Source of the DNA: an uncultured Pseudomonas sp.
GTDB taxonomy: Bacteria > Pseudomonadota > Gammaproteobacteria > Pseudomonadales > Pseudomonadaceae
Assembly: GCF_946886105.1 (NCBI RefSeq)
Contig: NZ_CAMPHV010000053.1
Location: 1-32,257 of the forward strand
Direction of reading: 5' to 3'
DNA length: 32,257 nucleotides
Numbering within the stretch: position 1 is the first letter of the stretch; each line of letters opens with the position of its first letter. The notes below the pieces were generated by a model. That model was given only the letters and a program-made list of their open reading frames with translations, was not told where the DNA came from and searched no databases. A program made the position numbers and the translations under genes. Of this stretch, positions 14,011-22,618 are shown piece by piece.

Positions 14011-15468
14011 CTACAGCCCACCGATATGGAAGGCCTTGATTTCCAGGTACTCGTCCAGGCCGTACTTGGAGCCCTCGCGGCCCAGGCCGGACTGCTTGAC
14101 CCCACCGAAGGGCGCGACTTCCATGGAGATCAGCCCGGTGTTGAGGCCGACCATGCCGAACTCCAACGCCTCGCCGAAACGCCACGAGCGACGCAGGTCC
14201 TGGGTGAAGAAATAAGCGCCCAGGCCATAGGGCGTGGCATTGGCCAGGGCCAGGGCCTCTTCCTCGGTGCTGAAGCGCATCAGCGGGGCCAGCGGACCAA
14301 AGGTTTCCTCGTTGGCCAAGAGCATTCCGGCATGGGCGTCGGCGAGCACCGTCGGCTGAACGAACTGGCTATCGCCCGCTGGGATGCCGCCGCACAGCAG
14401 ACGCCCACCCTGACTCAGGGCATCGTCGATATGCAGGGCGACCTTGCTCACCGCCGCCGCATTGATCAGCGGGCCGATTGTTGTGCCGGCATCCAGGCCG
14501 TTGCCGACCTTGAGCTTGTTCACCGCCTCGACCAGTCGCTGGGCGAAGCGCTCGTAGATGCCATCCTGAACCAGAATGCGGTTGGCGCAGACGCAAGTCT
14601 GTCCGGCATTGCGAAACTTGCTCTGCATGACGCCGGCGACCGCCTGCTCCAGGTCGGCATCATCGAACACGATGAACGGGGCATTGCCGCCCAGCTCGAG
14701 GCTCAGGCGTTTGATCTGCTCGGCGCTCTGGCGCATCAGCAGACGCCCCACGGCGGTCGAACCGGTGAAGGAAATCTTGCGCACGGTCGGGTTGCCGGTC
14801 AGCTCCTCGCCGATCCCCGCCGGCATGCCGGTGACCACGTTGAACACCCCGGCCGGGATGCCGACCCGTTCGGCCAGCACCGCCAGCGCCAGCGCCGACA
14901 ACGGCGTCAGGTCCGAAGGTTTGACGATGATCGGGCAACCGGCGGCCAGGGCCGGCGCGCATTTGCGGGTGATCATCGCGTTGGGGAAGTTCCATGGCGT
15001 GATCGCGGCGCAGACCCCGACCGGTTGTTTCAGGGTGAGCAGACGACGGTCGCCGCTCGGTGCCGGAATGGTCTCGCCGTAGACCCGACGGGCCTCCTCG
15101 GCGAACCATTTGACAAAGCTGGCGCCGTAGCGGATCTCGCCCTGGGCTTCGGCCAGCGGCTTGCCCTGCTCGCAGGTCATGATCAATGCCAGGTCGTCGA
15201 GGTTATCCAGCATGGCCTGATACCAGCGCTCCAGCAGCGCCGCGCGTTCCGCCGCGGGGCGCGCACGCCAGGCCGGCCAGGCGCGCTCGGCAGCCTCGAT
15301 GGCGCGACGGGTTTCGCCGCCTTGCAGGGCCGGAACCCGGGCCAGGCATTCGCCGGTGGCGGGGTCGATGACATCCAAGGTGGCGGCGTTATCGGCGCTC
15401 ACCCACTGGCCGTCGATATAGGCGCGTTCTACCAGCAGGCTAGGGTCTTGCAAGCGATTCTTGAGCAT
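14011..15468 (-). CDS. gabD: NAD(P)+ succinate-semialdehyde dehydrogenase
   Basis: The 485-aa aldehyde dehydrogenase has the oxyanion Asn160 in ITPWNFP, coenzyme loop IVKPSDLTPLSAL, Rossmann FTGSTAVG (234-241), general base Glu258 in LSLELGGNAP, and the nucleophile Cys292 in AGQTCVCANR. The QTCVCANR form and the FGGVKQSGLGREGSKYG ending are typical of the GabD branch, which oxidises succinate semialdehyde to succinate. AGGA stands 8 nt before ATG 15468. It lies 52 bp upstream of ttuC. It is a plausible partner of GabT, although the two genes are 6 kb apart; glutarate or adipate semialdehyde are alternative substrates. A small inverted repeat (AGCCTC 15490-15495, GAGGCT 15507-15512) sits in its leader. 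Confidence 0.92.
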   Translation of the reverse strand: MLKNRLQDPSLLVERAYIDGQWVSADNAATLDVIDPATGECLARVPALQGGETRRAIEAAERAWPAWRARPAAERAALLERWYQAMLDNLDDLALIMTCEQGKPLAEAQGEIRYGASFVKWFAEEARRVYGETIPAPSGDRRLLTLKQPVGVCAAITPWNFPNAMITRKCAPALAAGCPIIVKPSDLTPLSALALAVLAERVGIPAGVFNVVTGMPAGIGEELTGNPTVRKISFTGSTAVGRLLMRQSAEQIKRLSLELGGNAPFIVFDDADLEQAVAGVMQSKFRNAGQTCVCANRILVQDGIYERFAQRLVEAVNKLKVGNGLDAGTTIGPLINAAAVSKVALHIDDALSQGGRLLCGGIPAGDSQFVQPTVLADAHAGMLLANEETFGPLAPLMRFSTEEEALALANATPYGLGAYFFTQDLRRSWRFGEALEFGMVGLNTGLISMEVAPFGGVKQSGLGREGSKYGLDEYLEIKAFHIGGL

Positions 15469-16194
15469 GATCGAGTCCTGTTCCGAGACAGCCTCCAGTC
15501 TATGCAGAGGCTACAAACGAGGATGCTGAAAGCGCTCGCCCAGCAGCGTTGAATGCTGAAAATCGGCCTGCGACGGCAGGCTCTACCGGGTATGCGGGTT
15601 GCGTGGCGGGAGCGCAGCCCCGGGAGGGGCCGCTAGGGTCGCGGCACGAATAATCTGTCGTTTTTGTAGGAGGGGCTGGGGCGGGCTCAACATTTAATGG
15701 CCTGCTAGCCCGGTTGGGTCGGGCCGCGCAGGTTAGCGGCGATTATTGCGGTTCAAGCAGCGCCATCGTCGTCGGCCGCCGCGTAACCCAACAGATCGCA
15801 TGCCGGAAAACGACACCGCGTAGAGGTCTTGTTGGGTTACGCGTCGTTCGGTAGCGGTGGTGTTTGTGCGCCCTGTGCAGCGCCGCTAACCCAACCTACG
15901 GGACTGAAAGAATCGCGGCTAAAGCCCCTCCCACAGATGTTTGGCGTTGAGACGACATTTTGTGGTCGACGCGACATTGGACCGTAGGATGGGTTAGGCG
16001 CCCGCAAGTCGACCTGCTGCCAACAGAACAAGCGCGCCCTAACCCATCATCGATGTTCGCCCCGCTAATGGGGTACAGGCATAAATCACCCGATGGGTAT
16101 CGCGGTGCTCAATCCTAGGCGGCCCCACCATCCTACGGTTACTGGTTCCCACCGGACTGCGGCGGGCTCAACTTATGGCCTGCTAGCACTGCGC
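15469..16194. other. 726-bp non-coding, repeat-rich interval
   Basis: No gene is supported here. Visible structures are: a 14-bp perfect inverted repeat CGCGTAACCCAACA (15780-15793) / TGTTGGGTTACGCG (15830-15843); a second palindromic unit ATGGGTTAGG near 15989-15998 against CCTAACCCAT near 16038-16047; a Pseudomonas-type unit with CGCGGCTAAAGCCCCTCCCACA (about 15913-15935, given in parts elsewhere as a REP-like element); and a direct repeat of about 27 bp (GGCGGGCTCAAC...ATGGCCTGCTAGC) at 15680-15709 and 16161-16187. The gabD promoter must lie near 15469-15560. The interval separates two genes transcribed in the same direction. Confidence 0.7.
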
Positions 16195-18234
16195 TCAGAC
16201 AGCGAAGTGCTTGACCATGCCATTCAGCTCGCCGGCCAGGTCGGCCAGCTCGCGGCTGGAGGCCTGGCTCTGATTGGCCCCGGCCGAGGCCTGCTGGGAA
16301 ACATCACGGATATTCAGCAGGTTGCTGTCCACCTCGCGGGCGACCTGGGATTGTTCTTCGGTGGCGCTGGCGATACACAGGTTGCGCTCGTTGATCTGGG
16401 CGATGGCGGCGGCGATGGCATTCAATGCCGCCCCCGCCTCACGGGCGACCTCCAGGGTTTCCCGGGTTTTGCCGTTGCTACCGTGCATGGCACTGAGGGC
16501 GCTGCGGCTGCCTTGCTGCACCGAACCGATGATGGCTTCGATCTGCCTGGTCGATTCCTGGGTCCTTTGCGCCAGGGCCCGTACCTCATCCGCTACCACG
16601 GCGAAACCGCGCCCGCTTTCCCCCGCCCGGGCCGCCTCTATCGCGGCATTCAGGGCGAGCAGGTTGGTTTGTTCGGCAATTCCGCGAATCACATCCAGTA
16701 CCGAGCCGATGTCGCCGATCTGACCCGCCAGGGTCTGCAGCGCATCGGCGGTAAGCGCCATATCGCCGACCAGCGACTCGATCGAGCCGACCGTGCGGGC
16801 CACGCTGTCCTGGCCCTGACGGGCCTGCCGGTCGGCGGCCTGGGACACCTCCGCGGCCGAGGCGGCATTGCGCGCCACCTCTTCGATCGCGCACGTCAGC
16901 TCGGTCACCGCAGTGGCGGCCTGATCGAGTTCGTCGCTCTGCCGCTGCAGGCCGCTGGTGGCATCCTCGGTCACTGCGCGCAACTCCTCGGAGGTCGTGC
17001 CCAGGCGCTCGGCCGAGCTGACGATCTGCCTGACGGTGCCGCGCAGATCCGTCTGCATGCGCTGCAACGCCTGCAGCAGACGCGCCGCCTCGTCGCTGCC
17101 GGCGATTTCCAGGGGCCGGCTCAAGTCGCCCTTGGCGATACGCTCGGCGGCGGCCATGGCGTTGTTCAATTGTTTGAGCAAACGCAGCACGATCAACGCG
17201 GCCAAGCTGCCGCCGAGCAACAGCAGCGCCAGCAAGGCTGCGGACATCAGCAGCGTGCTCTGTTCATGGCTGTCGCGCCGTGCCGTCAGCGCCGTCTCGA
17301 GCATCGCCAGCGTGGTGTCGCCCAATGCGTGCATGGTGTCGATCGGCCGATCATAGCCCGCCAGGTAGTCCGCGACCGGGTAGTTCACCTTCAAGCCGGC
17401 ACCGCCGCCGGAAAAATCCAGCTCGGTGACCGAGACCAGTTGCTGGTCGGTCAAGTCCAGGGCCTGCCGGGTCTGCTGGCGCAGCGCCGCCAGCGGCTGC
17501 TCCAGCATGGCGGCGATCGCCGGGTCGGCAGCGGCGGCCTTGGCGAAAGCGCGGCCCATCCTGTCGAAGCTGGCGAGCGCCTGGGCGGTCAGCCCCATCA
17601 AGGCCCCCTGCTGCTCCGGCAGGATTCGCCCCTGCACCAGATACAGGGCACCGAAGCCGCGCAGCTGGCCGAACAGTTCAGCGGTTTGCGGCATCTCGAT
17701 CAGCGCAGCGTTGATCAGCGAGTAGGTTTGCAGAATCGGATCCAGGGACAGCTCGAAATGATCGAGCAAGGCATCCTCGATCAGCAGGCTGGACGCGATC
17801 AGCTGCGAATGCTGTTGCATGCTCTGCCTGGCCTTGATCGAGCCCTGACCGATCTGCTCTGCCAGCGCTTGCCATTGTTCGCGCACCTGACGCCAGGCGG
17901 CCAATAGCTCGGGCTCGACCCCGGCCGCGTGCAACGCCTGCTCGCTCGCCTCGAAGGCGCGCTGCAGCTCGGCCTGCTTGGCCAGGCGGGCCTGTTGCAG
18001 GCGGTCGTCACCGCCCAGCACGATGGTGGCCAGGCCGCGGTGCTGCTGAGTCAGCGCGACCAGACGCAACAGCGCCTGCACCGGTGCAATGCCCTGCACT
18101 TCCCGGTCGGCCTGCTGGCCACTGTGCAGCGCGCCCAGCACGTACAGGCTGCTCGGCACTGCGATCAACATGAGGGCCAGCAGACCGAGCAAGACGAACT
18201 TGCCGGAAAAGGAAAGACGTTCGAGGACTATCAT
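16195..18234 (-). CDS. methyl-accepting chemotaxis protein with large periplasmic sensor
   Basis: The 679-aa chemoreceptor has TM1 (about 12-34), a helical periplasmic sensor of some 280 residues, TM2 (about 318-343, [20 protein letters not shown]), HAMP (about 344-396, [16 protein letters not shown]) and a full signalling domain. The latter has the hairpin tip [19 protein letters not shown] and [18 protein letters not shown] near 515-555, which binds CheA/CheW. The sensor contains [15 protein letters not shown] near residue 55, resembling the nitrate/nitrite-sensing (NIT) helical domain, but this is a weak resemblance. There is no C-terminal CheR-tethering pentapeptide (ends KHFAV). ATG 18234 with GGGAG upstream gives a proper N-terminal TM; the frame extends 141 nt further but adds non-membrane sequence. 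Position next to catabolic genes suggests taxis toward a related compound. Confidence 0.93.
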   Translation of the reverse strand: MIVLERLSFSGKFVLLGLLALMLIAVPSSLYVLGALHSGQQADREVQGIAPVQALLRLVALTQQHRGLATIVLGGDDRLQQARLAKQAELQRAFEASEQALHAAGVEPELLAAWRQVREQWQALAEQIGQGSIKARQSMQQHSQLIASSLLIEDALLDHFELSLDPILQTYSLINAALIEMPQTAELFGQLRGFGALYLVQGRILPEQQGALMGLTAQALASFDRMGRAFAKAAAADPAIAAMLEQPLAALRQQTRQALDLTDQQLVSVTELDFSGGGAGLKVNYPVADYLAGYDRPIDTMHALGDTTLAMLETALTARRDSHEQSTLLMSAALLALLLLGGSLAALIVLRLLKQLNNAMAAAERIAKGDLSRPLEIAGSDEAARLLQALQRMQTDLRGTVRQIVSSAERLGTTSEELRAVTEDATSGLQRQSDELDQAATAVTELTCAIEEVARNAASAAEVSQAADRQARQGQDSVARTVGSIESLVGDMALTADALQTLAGQIGDIGSVLDVIRGIAEQTNLLALNAAIEAARAGESGRGFAVVADEVRALAQRTQESTRQIEAIIGSVQQGSRSALSAMHGSNGKTRETLEVAREAGAALNAIAAAIAQINERNLCIASATEEQSQVAREVDSNLLNIRDVSQQASAGANQSQASSRELADLAGELNGMVKHFAV

Positions 18235-18331
18235 GGACGGACTCCCGCAGTGTTGTCGGGGACCCGTGAGTCCCGCTTTTTGGTTATTGTTTTCGGCTAT
18301 GTCCCAATTGCGCGTTGCACGGCGATAAACC

Positions 18332-18417
18332 GTAGGTTGGGTTGAGGAGCGCAGCGACGAAGCCCAACGAGACATACCGATGCCTGTTGGGCTTCGCTGC
18401 GCTCAGCGCCAACCTAC
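18332..18417. repeat. long palindromic intergenic repeat
   Basis: GTAGGTTGGGTTGAGGAGCG followed by CAGCGACGAAGCCCAAC (18332-18368) is matched by its complement GTTGGGCTTCGCTGCGCTCA then GCGCCAACCTAC (18386-18417). The result is a long imperfect hairpin with a loop near 18369-18385. It belongs to the same GTAGG-TGGGTT style as the units in 15780-16140 and at the right edge of the window. It lies between the MCP gene and the M20 deacylase gene. Elsewhere in 18235-18598 I see only the MCP leader (with a small GGGAC/GTCCC hairpin at 18259-18274) and the terminator at 18557-18582. Confidence 0.8.
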
Positions 18418-18550
18418 CCACTGCATGCAGCACCTAACGGCTACGCGGCCTTGTTTTTCGGCTAAGCAACGGCCCCTCACGGGAGCACTCGCGCGTTCCT
18501 CGGGCGAGAACTCGACTAAGCATCAAGGGCTATGGGGTGCAAGTGGATAC

Positions 18551-18582
18551 GGGAAACGGCCCTCCCAGACTCGGTAGGGCCG
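18551..18582 (-). terminator. candidate terminator of the eight-gene operon
   Basis: CGGCCCT (18557-18563) and AGGGCCG (18576-18582) form a 7-bp GC stem with a 12-nt loop, 17 bp past the M20 gene stop. The minus-strand transcript continues with only three U, so the terminator is weak or acts with Rho. Confidence 0.55.
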
Positions 18583-18598
18583 GACGAGAACACCGCGG

Positions 18599-19756
18599 TT
18601 ACAGCTTCAGGGAACCGAGCAGCCCATCGAGAAAGCGCTCCCCGGCGTCCATCTGGCTCAGCTCGACGAATTCGTCGGGCTTGTGCGCCTGTTCGATGGA
18701 GCCCGGCCCGCAGACCACCACCGGCACATTCAGGCGCTGGTTGAACAGGCCACCCTCGGTACCGAACGACACCTTGGCAGTGCCGGTATCCGCTGGGGCG
18801 AAGTTCTTCAAGAAGCGCACGGCCTCGACACTCGGGTGGGTGTCGAGACCGGGGTAGACGTTCAAGGTTTCGATCTCGATGGCGGCAACGCTGGAGAGAC
18901 GCTTGGCTTCGCCGACGATCGCTTCCGCCTGCTCACGCATCTGCTCGAGGAACTGGTCGAGGTCGTCGGCCGGCAGGTTGCGCACCTCGAAGTCCAGGCT
19001 GCACAGGTTCGGCACTATGTTCAGCGCCTTGCCACCGGCGATCTGCCCGACATGCACGGTGCTGTAGGGCACGTCGTAATTCGCGTCCTGCGCGCCCTGC
19101 TCCTGCAAGCGCCGCTGGCCCTCGCGCAACGCGGCGATAAAGTCGCAGGCCAGGTGAATGGCGTTGGCCGAACGCGGCGCCAGGGACGAGTGCGCTTCCT
19201 GGCCGCGACAGAAGGCGCGGTAGGAACCTTTGCCCTTGTGGCCGAGGACGAATTGCATCTCGGTCGGCTCGCCGACGATGCACAGGAACGGCCGCACCGG
19301 TGCCAGGTGCAGTACGTCGAGCAGGCGACGCACGCCGACACAGCCGATCTCCTCGTCATGCGACAGGGCCAGTTGCAGAGGGCGGCTCAACGAACTGTCG
19401 GCGGCGTCGAGCATGGCGTCGATCGCCAACGCGATAAAGCCCTTCATATCGCAACTGCCACGGCCGTAAATGCGCCCGTCCTTCACCGTTGCCTGGAACG
19501 CCGGCACGCTCCAGACCTGGCCGGCGGCGGGCACCACGTCGGTGTGCCCGGACAAGAGGATCCCGGGCACATCGCGCGGGCCGGTGCTGGCGAATAGGTT
19601 GGCTTTGCGCCCGCTCTCGTCCTTGACGATCAGCGACTCGATGCCCTTGCTCAGCAGCAGCTCGCGCACGTACTCGATCAGCGCCAGGTTCGACTCCGAG
19701 GAGACGGTGTCGAAGGCGATCAACCGTTTGCAGATTTCCAGTGCCCGCGCTCTCAT
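18599..19756 (-). CDS. argE: M20-family deacylase (acetylornithine deacetylase-like)
   Basis: The 385-aa product is a dizinc M20 hydrolase. Metal and catalytic residues are visible as His71 and Asp73 in LSGHTDVVP, Asp103 in GRGSCDMKGF, Glu135/Glu136 in LSHDEEIGC, Glu163 in VGEPTEM, and His358 in EQAHKPDEF near the C-terminus. The IAFDTVSSESNLALIEYVR start is typical of Pseudomonas ArgE paralogues, which remove an acetyl or related acyl group from an amino acid. Its ATG overlaps the stop of the preceding oxidoreductase gene (ATGA). As the last gene of an uptake-oxidation operon it is unlikely to be the biosynthetic ArgE; deacylation of an imported N-acylated or N-carbamoylated amino acid fits better. 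Fold and chemistry are sure, substrate is not. Confidence 0.88.
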   Translation of the reverse strand: MRARALEICKRLIAFDTVSSESNLALIEYVRELLLSKGIESLIVKDESGRKANLFASTGPRDVPGILLSGHTDVVPAAGQVWSVPAFQATVKDGRIYGRGSCDMKGFIALAIDAMLDAADSSLSRPLQLALSHDEEIGCVGVRRLLDVLHLAPVRPFLCIVGEPTEMQFVLGHKGKGSYRAFCRGQEAHSSLAPRSANAIHLACDFIAALREGQRRLQEQGAQDANYDVPYSTVHVGQIAGGKALNIVPNLCSLDFEVRNLPADDLDQFLEQMREQAEAIVGEAKRLSSVAAIEIETLNVYPGLDTHPSVEAVRFLKNFAPADTGTAKVSFGTEGGLFNQRLNVPVVVCGPGSIEQAHKPDEFVELSQMDAGERFLDGLLGSLKL

Positions 19757-20907
19757 GAGGCTTTGCTCCGCTGTTCGGGGGTTTCGGCGAAACGGCCGAT
19801 GTTGAAAGGCGCGATCGAAGTGCTGGTGCTGCCAGTGCCGATCAGCTCGGCCATCACGTCGCCGACGCCCGGGCCGAGTTGGAAGCCGTGACCGCTGAAA
19901 CCGAAGGCGTAATACAAACCGTCGACCTTGCCACTGGGACCCATGATCGGCAGGGAATCCGGCAGGTAGCTCTCGATACCGCTCCAGGTGCGGATGATGT
20001 TCAGGTTGGCCATCTGCGGCGCCAACCGCTGCATCTGCTGCAACTGTTTGAGCAGGCTCTGCGGCTCGAAATGGGCGCGGCGGTTGAGCATGTCCGGCTT
20101 GCTGTGGTTACAGCCGCCGATGATGATGTTGCCGCGGGGGATCTGGCGGAAATACAGCACTTCCTCGGGGTGTTTGGTGTACACGCCGATCACCGTCTTC
20201 AGCGCATAGGGCACGGGTTCGGTGACCGACATCTGCGGCCCCTTGGTGACCAGCGGCACCGGCTCGCCGAACTGCGCGGAGAGCTTCTCGCCCCAGGCGC
20301 CAGCGGTGATCAGCAACTGCTCGGCGCGGTACTCGCGGCCGTCACCGGTGGTCACCACGAACTGCCCGCCGACCTTCTGTACGCTGGTCACCTCGCAGCG
20401 CTCTTCGACGATCGCCCCGGCGCGGCGCGCGGCGCGGGCGAAGGCCGGTGCGGCGAGGCGCGGGTTGGCGTGGCCGTCGTGCGGCGCATAGGAGCCGCCC
20501 TTGACCTCCGGCCCCAGGAACGGGAAGCGCTCGTGCAGCTCGCGGCCGCGGTAGATTTTCAGGTCCAATTCCCGTGCCTCGGGCGCCGCGGCGTAGGCCT
20601 CCAGCTCGGCGATCTCGTCCTCGCGGTAGCAGACCCGCATATGCCCGCTGGCGATGAATTCGAGGTCGTCGTCGATCAGTTCCGGCAAGCGCTTCCACAA
20701 CGCGAAGGAGCGGTTGGCCAGCTCCAGCTGACCGAGGAAACGACCTTGGCGACGCACGTTGCCGAAGTTCACCCCGCTGGCGTACTGGCCGATCATGTCC
20801 CGTTCCAGGAGGATCACCGACTTCCCGCGCTGGCGCAGGAAGAATGCCGAAGCCGCGCCCATCAGGCCGCCGCCGATGATCAGTACATCGCTCTGCTCGA
20901 CGCTCAT
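19753..20907 (-). CDS. DadA/HcnC-like FAD-dependent amino acid oxidoreductase
   Basis: The 384-aa product has an N-terminal FAD site (DVLIIGGGLMGAASAFFLR, glycines 12-14 and 17, Glu35 in LLERD), a GVNFGNVRRQGR segment, and a C-terminal FSGHGFQLGPGVGDVMAEL loop of the DAO/sarcosine-oxidase superfamily. This branch forms the catalytic beta subunit of three-component dehydrogenases (opine oxidase OoxB, D-hydroxyproline or proline dehydrogenase, HCN synthase HcnC), which take electrons from a C-N bond and pass them on through Fe-S/FAD partners. The start at 20907 is fixed by the ATGA overlap with the upstream gene and by the family N-terminus; an open frame continues about 260 nt upstream but lies inside that gene. 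It is directly followed by the M20 gene, again overlapping by 4 nt. Confidence 0.88.
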   Translation of the reverse strand: MSVEQSDVLIIGGGLMGAASAFFLRQRGKSVILLERDMIGQYASGVNFGNVRRQGRFLGQLELANRSFALWKRLPELIDDDLEFIASGHMRVCYREDEIAELEAYAAAPEARELDLKIYRGRELHERFPFLGPEVKGGSYAPHDGHANPRLAAPAFARAARRAGAIVEERCEVTSVQKVGGQFVVTTGDGREYRAEQLLITAGAWGEKLSAQFGEPVPLVTKGPQMSVTEPVPYALKTVIGVYTKHPEEVLYFRQIPRGNIIIGGCNHSKPDMLNRRAHFEPQSLLKQLQQMQRLAPQMANLNIIRTWSGIESYLPDSLPIMGPSGKVDGLYYAFGFSGHGFQLGPGVGDVMAELIGTGSTSTSIAPFNIGRFAETPEQRSKAS

Positions 20908-22328
20908 GGCGACACCTCTTCGGCCTGCTTGAGTGGCTCGGTCGACATCGACAGCGGCTTGACCGGCGCTTGACCGCGCTGACGACCGACCTGCTCGACA
21001 GCAACGCCAGCCGCCGCGGCAATCACCTCGGCGCCGGCCTGGGAACAGTAACGACCCTGGCAGCGACCCATGCCGACCCGGCTGAACGCCTTGGCGCGGT
21101 TGACCTCGCAGGCGCCCTTCGCGCGCACCGCGTCGCGCAACTCGCCGGCCGTGATCATCTCGCAACGGCAGACGATGGCCTGGTCCGGCAAGGCCTTGGC
21201 CTGAGCAGCCGGCCAGGGAAATGCCTGGTAAAGCCCACTGCTGAACTCATCCATCACCGTCAGGACGCGACGTTGCAGGGCCAGCGCCTCGCCGTGCACC
21301 GGTTGTTGCAGGTCCTGCAATAGGGCCAGCGCCACCAGGCGTCCGGCATGCTCCGCCGCATCGGCGCCGCGGATCCGCGTACCGTCGCCAGCGGCATATA
21401 CACCACTGACCGATGTGCGCCCTTCTTCGTCGGTATCCAGCACCCATTGCTGCGACAGCTCATGGAAACGCATACGGCAACCGGCCAGATCGGCCAGCTG
21501 GGTCTCGGGGCGCAGGTGATAGCCCAGCGCGACGGCATCGCAATCCACCCGCAGGCTATCCCCGCCGGCCGTGCGCACGCTCACCGCGCTGACGCCAGTG
21601 GCCGCATCACCCAGCACTTGCACAGGTTCGACCCCCAGACGTACCGGGATCCGCGCCAGGTAGAGCTGCGCCAGCAGCTTCATGCCGTTGAACAGCACGC
21701 CGGGGCGCGCGAGCAACTTCGGCAAAGCCGCAATCCGCTTGCGCAGCGGCGAGGTGTCGAGCACCGCGGCGACCTTGGCGCCGGCCTTGAGGTACTGGCT
21801 GGCGACCAGGTACAGCAGCGGCCCGCTGCCCATGAATGTCACGCGTTGGCCGATCGACACCGCCTGCGCCTTCAGGGCGATCTGCGCGCCGCCCAGGCTG
21901 TAGGTGCCGGCCAACTGCCAACCCTCGATCGGCATCAGCCGGTCGGTGGCCCCGGTGCAGAGAATCAGCGCATCGTAATCGACGGTCGTGTGCTTGCCCT
22001 GGCTGACGCAGCACAGTTGGCCCGGGGTCAGGTTCCATACCAGGGTATCGGGCCGGTAATCGATCTGCTCGCGCAGGCGGTCGAAGCTCTGGTGCAGCGC
22101 CCTCGCCTTGTCCGCCTCGCTGCCGTAGAGGGTCGCATAGTCGCGGCTGAAGCCCTCGGGTTGCCGGCGGTAGATCTGCCCGCCATCGCGGCGGTTCTCG
22201 TCGATCAGGATCGGCCTGATTCCCGCCGCCAGCAGGGTCTCGGCGCAGCGAGTGCCCGCCGGGCCGGCACCGACTATCACCACCCGTACGCCGTCTTTCG
22301 GCAGGTTTTTCAGCCGCGCAATGGCCAT
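20904..22328 (-). CDS. FAD/NAD(P) oxidoreductase with C-terminal [2Fe-2S] cysteines (HcnB/OoxA-like)
   Basis: The 474-aa product begins with the dinucleotide fold VRVVIVGAGPAGTRCAETL (GAGPAG at 20-25), has ILCTGATDRLMPIEGW and the second nucleotide site FMGSGPLLYLVASQYLKAGA, then VYAAGDGTRIRGAD. It ends in a BFD-like cysteine domain with Cys387 and Cys389 in IVCRCE and Cys423 and Cys428 in MGRCQGRYC. This is the alpha subunit architecture of opine oxidase, hydroxyproline dehydrogenase and HCN synthase (HcnB about 465-470 aa). It overlaps the small ferredoxin-like gene upstream by 19 nt and the beta-subunit gene downstream by 4 nt, showing translational coupling of a complex. The start at 22328 is chosen by family fit; upstream sequence in frame belongs to the overlapping gene. 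Confidence 0.88.
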   Translation of the reverse strand: MAIARLKNLPKDGVRVVIVGAGPAGTRCAETLLAAGIRPILIDENRRDGGQIYRRQPEGFSRDYATLYGSEADKARALHQSFDRLREQIDYRPDTLVWNLTPGQLCCVSQGKHTTVDYDALILCTGATDRLMPIEGWQLAGTYSLGGAQIALKAQAVSIGQRVTFMGSGPLLYLVASQYLKAGAKVAAVLDTSPLRKRIAALPKLLARPGVLFNGMKLLAQLYLARIPVRLGVEPVQVLGDAATGVSAVSVRTAGGDSLRVDCDAVALGYHLRPETQLADLAGCRMRFHELSQQWVLDTDEEGRTSVSGVYAAGDGTRIRGADAAEHAGRLVALALLQDLQQPVHGEALALQRRVLTVMDEFSSGLYQAFPWPAAQAKALPDQAIVCRCEMITAGELRDAVRAKGACEVNRAKAFSRVGMGRCQGRYCSQAGAEVIAAAAGVAVEQVGRQRGQAPVKPLSMSTEPLKQAEEVSP

Positions 22329-22618
22329 ATCGCCTCCGGTTGCTTGGTGACGATATCCAGGCCCTCGCGAACTTCGTTGGAACAGGCGCGCAGGCGCTCG
22401 CCGCCGCGGGTCCAGACCCAGCAGTCCTGGCAGGCGCCCATCAGGCAAAAGCCAGCGCGCCGCCCTGGATCGAACTCCGACTGGCGCAGTGCCGAGCCAT
22501 GGGTCAATAGCGCAACCATCAGGGTGTCGCCCTGCAAGGCGTCGACGGGCTCGCCATCGACCATCAGCCGCACCTTTGCCCGCTCGCGTTCGGCCAAACG
22601 TACGAAACGCGCGCTCAT
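22310..22618 (-). CDS. small [2Fe-2S] subunit (HcnA/OoxC-like)
   Basis: The 102-aa protein consists almost only of a plant-type ferredoxin fold with Cys58, Cys63, Cys66 and Cys79, spaced C-x4-C-x2-C-x12-C (GFCLMGACQDCWVW and RLRACS). The N-terminal half (KVRLMVDGEPVDALQGDTLM) is the usual beta-grasp. Such proteins are the gamma subunit of three-part opine/proline/glycine dehydrogenases and carry electrons from the FAD subunits. ATG 22618 overlaps the stop of the ATPase gene (ATGA). Length and gene order A-B-C equal those of the hcnABC operon, but the linked ABC importer argues for a catabolic role. Confidence 0.9.
   Translation of the reverse strand: MSARFVRLAERERAKVRLMVDGEPVDALQGDTLMVALLTHGSALRQSEFDPGRRAGFCLMGACQDCWVWTRGGERLRACSNEVREGLDIVTKQPEAIWPLRG

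Noticed and set aside
13861..15552. Long plus-strand open frame opposite gabD
   Set aside because: Antisense shadow of a complete aldehyde dehydrogenase; composition typical of a reversed GC-rich gene (many His, Gln, Arg).
18235..18331. FliA (sigma-28) promoter for the chemoreceptor
   Set aside because: A GCCGAAAA sequence on the minus strand resembles the -10 element, but no acceptable -35 TAAAG box is found at the right distance.
18599..19756. Arginine-biosynthetic role for the ArgE-like protein
   Set aside because: It is the last gene of an uptake-oxidation operon, and Pseudomonas makes ornithine mainly through ArgJ transacetylation. The ArgE name describes the family only.
19753..22618. 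Reading the three oxidoreductase genes as hydrogen cyanide synthase (hcnABC)
   Set aside because: Subunit types and order match, but the genes are embedded between an ABC importer and an M20 deacylase by overlapping codons, which fits catabolism of an imported compound. Only a phylogeny could decide firmly.
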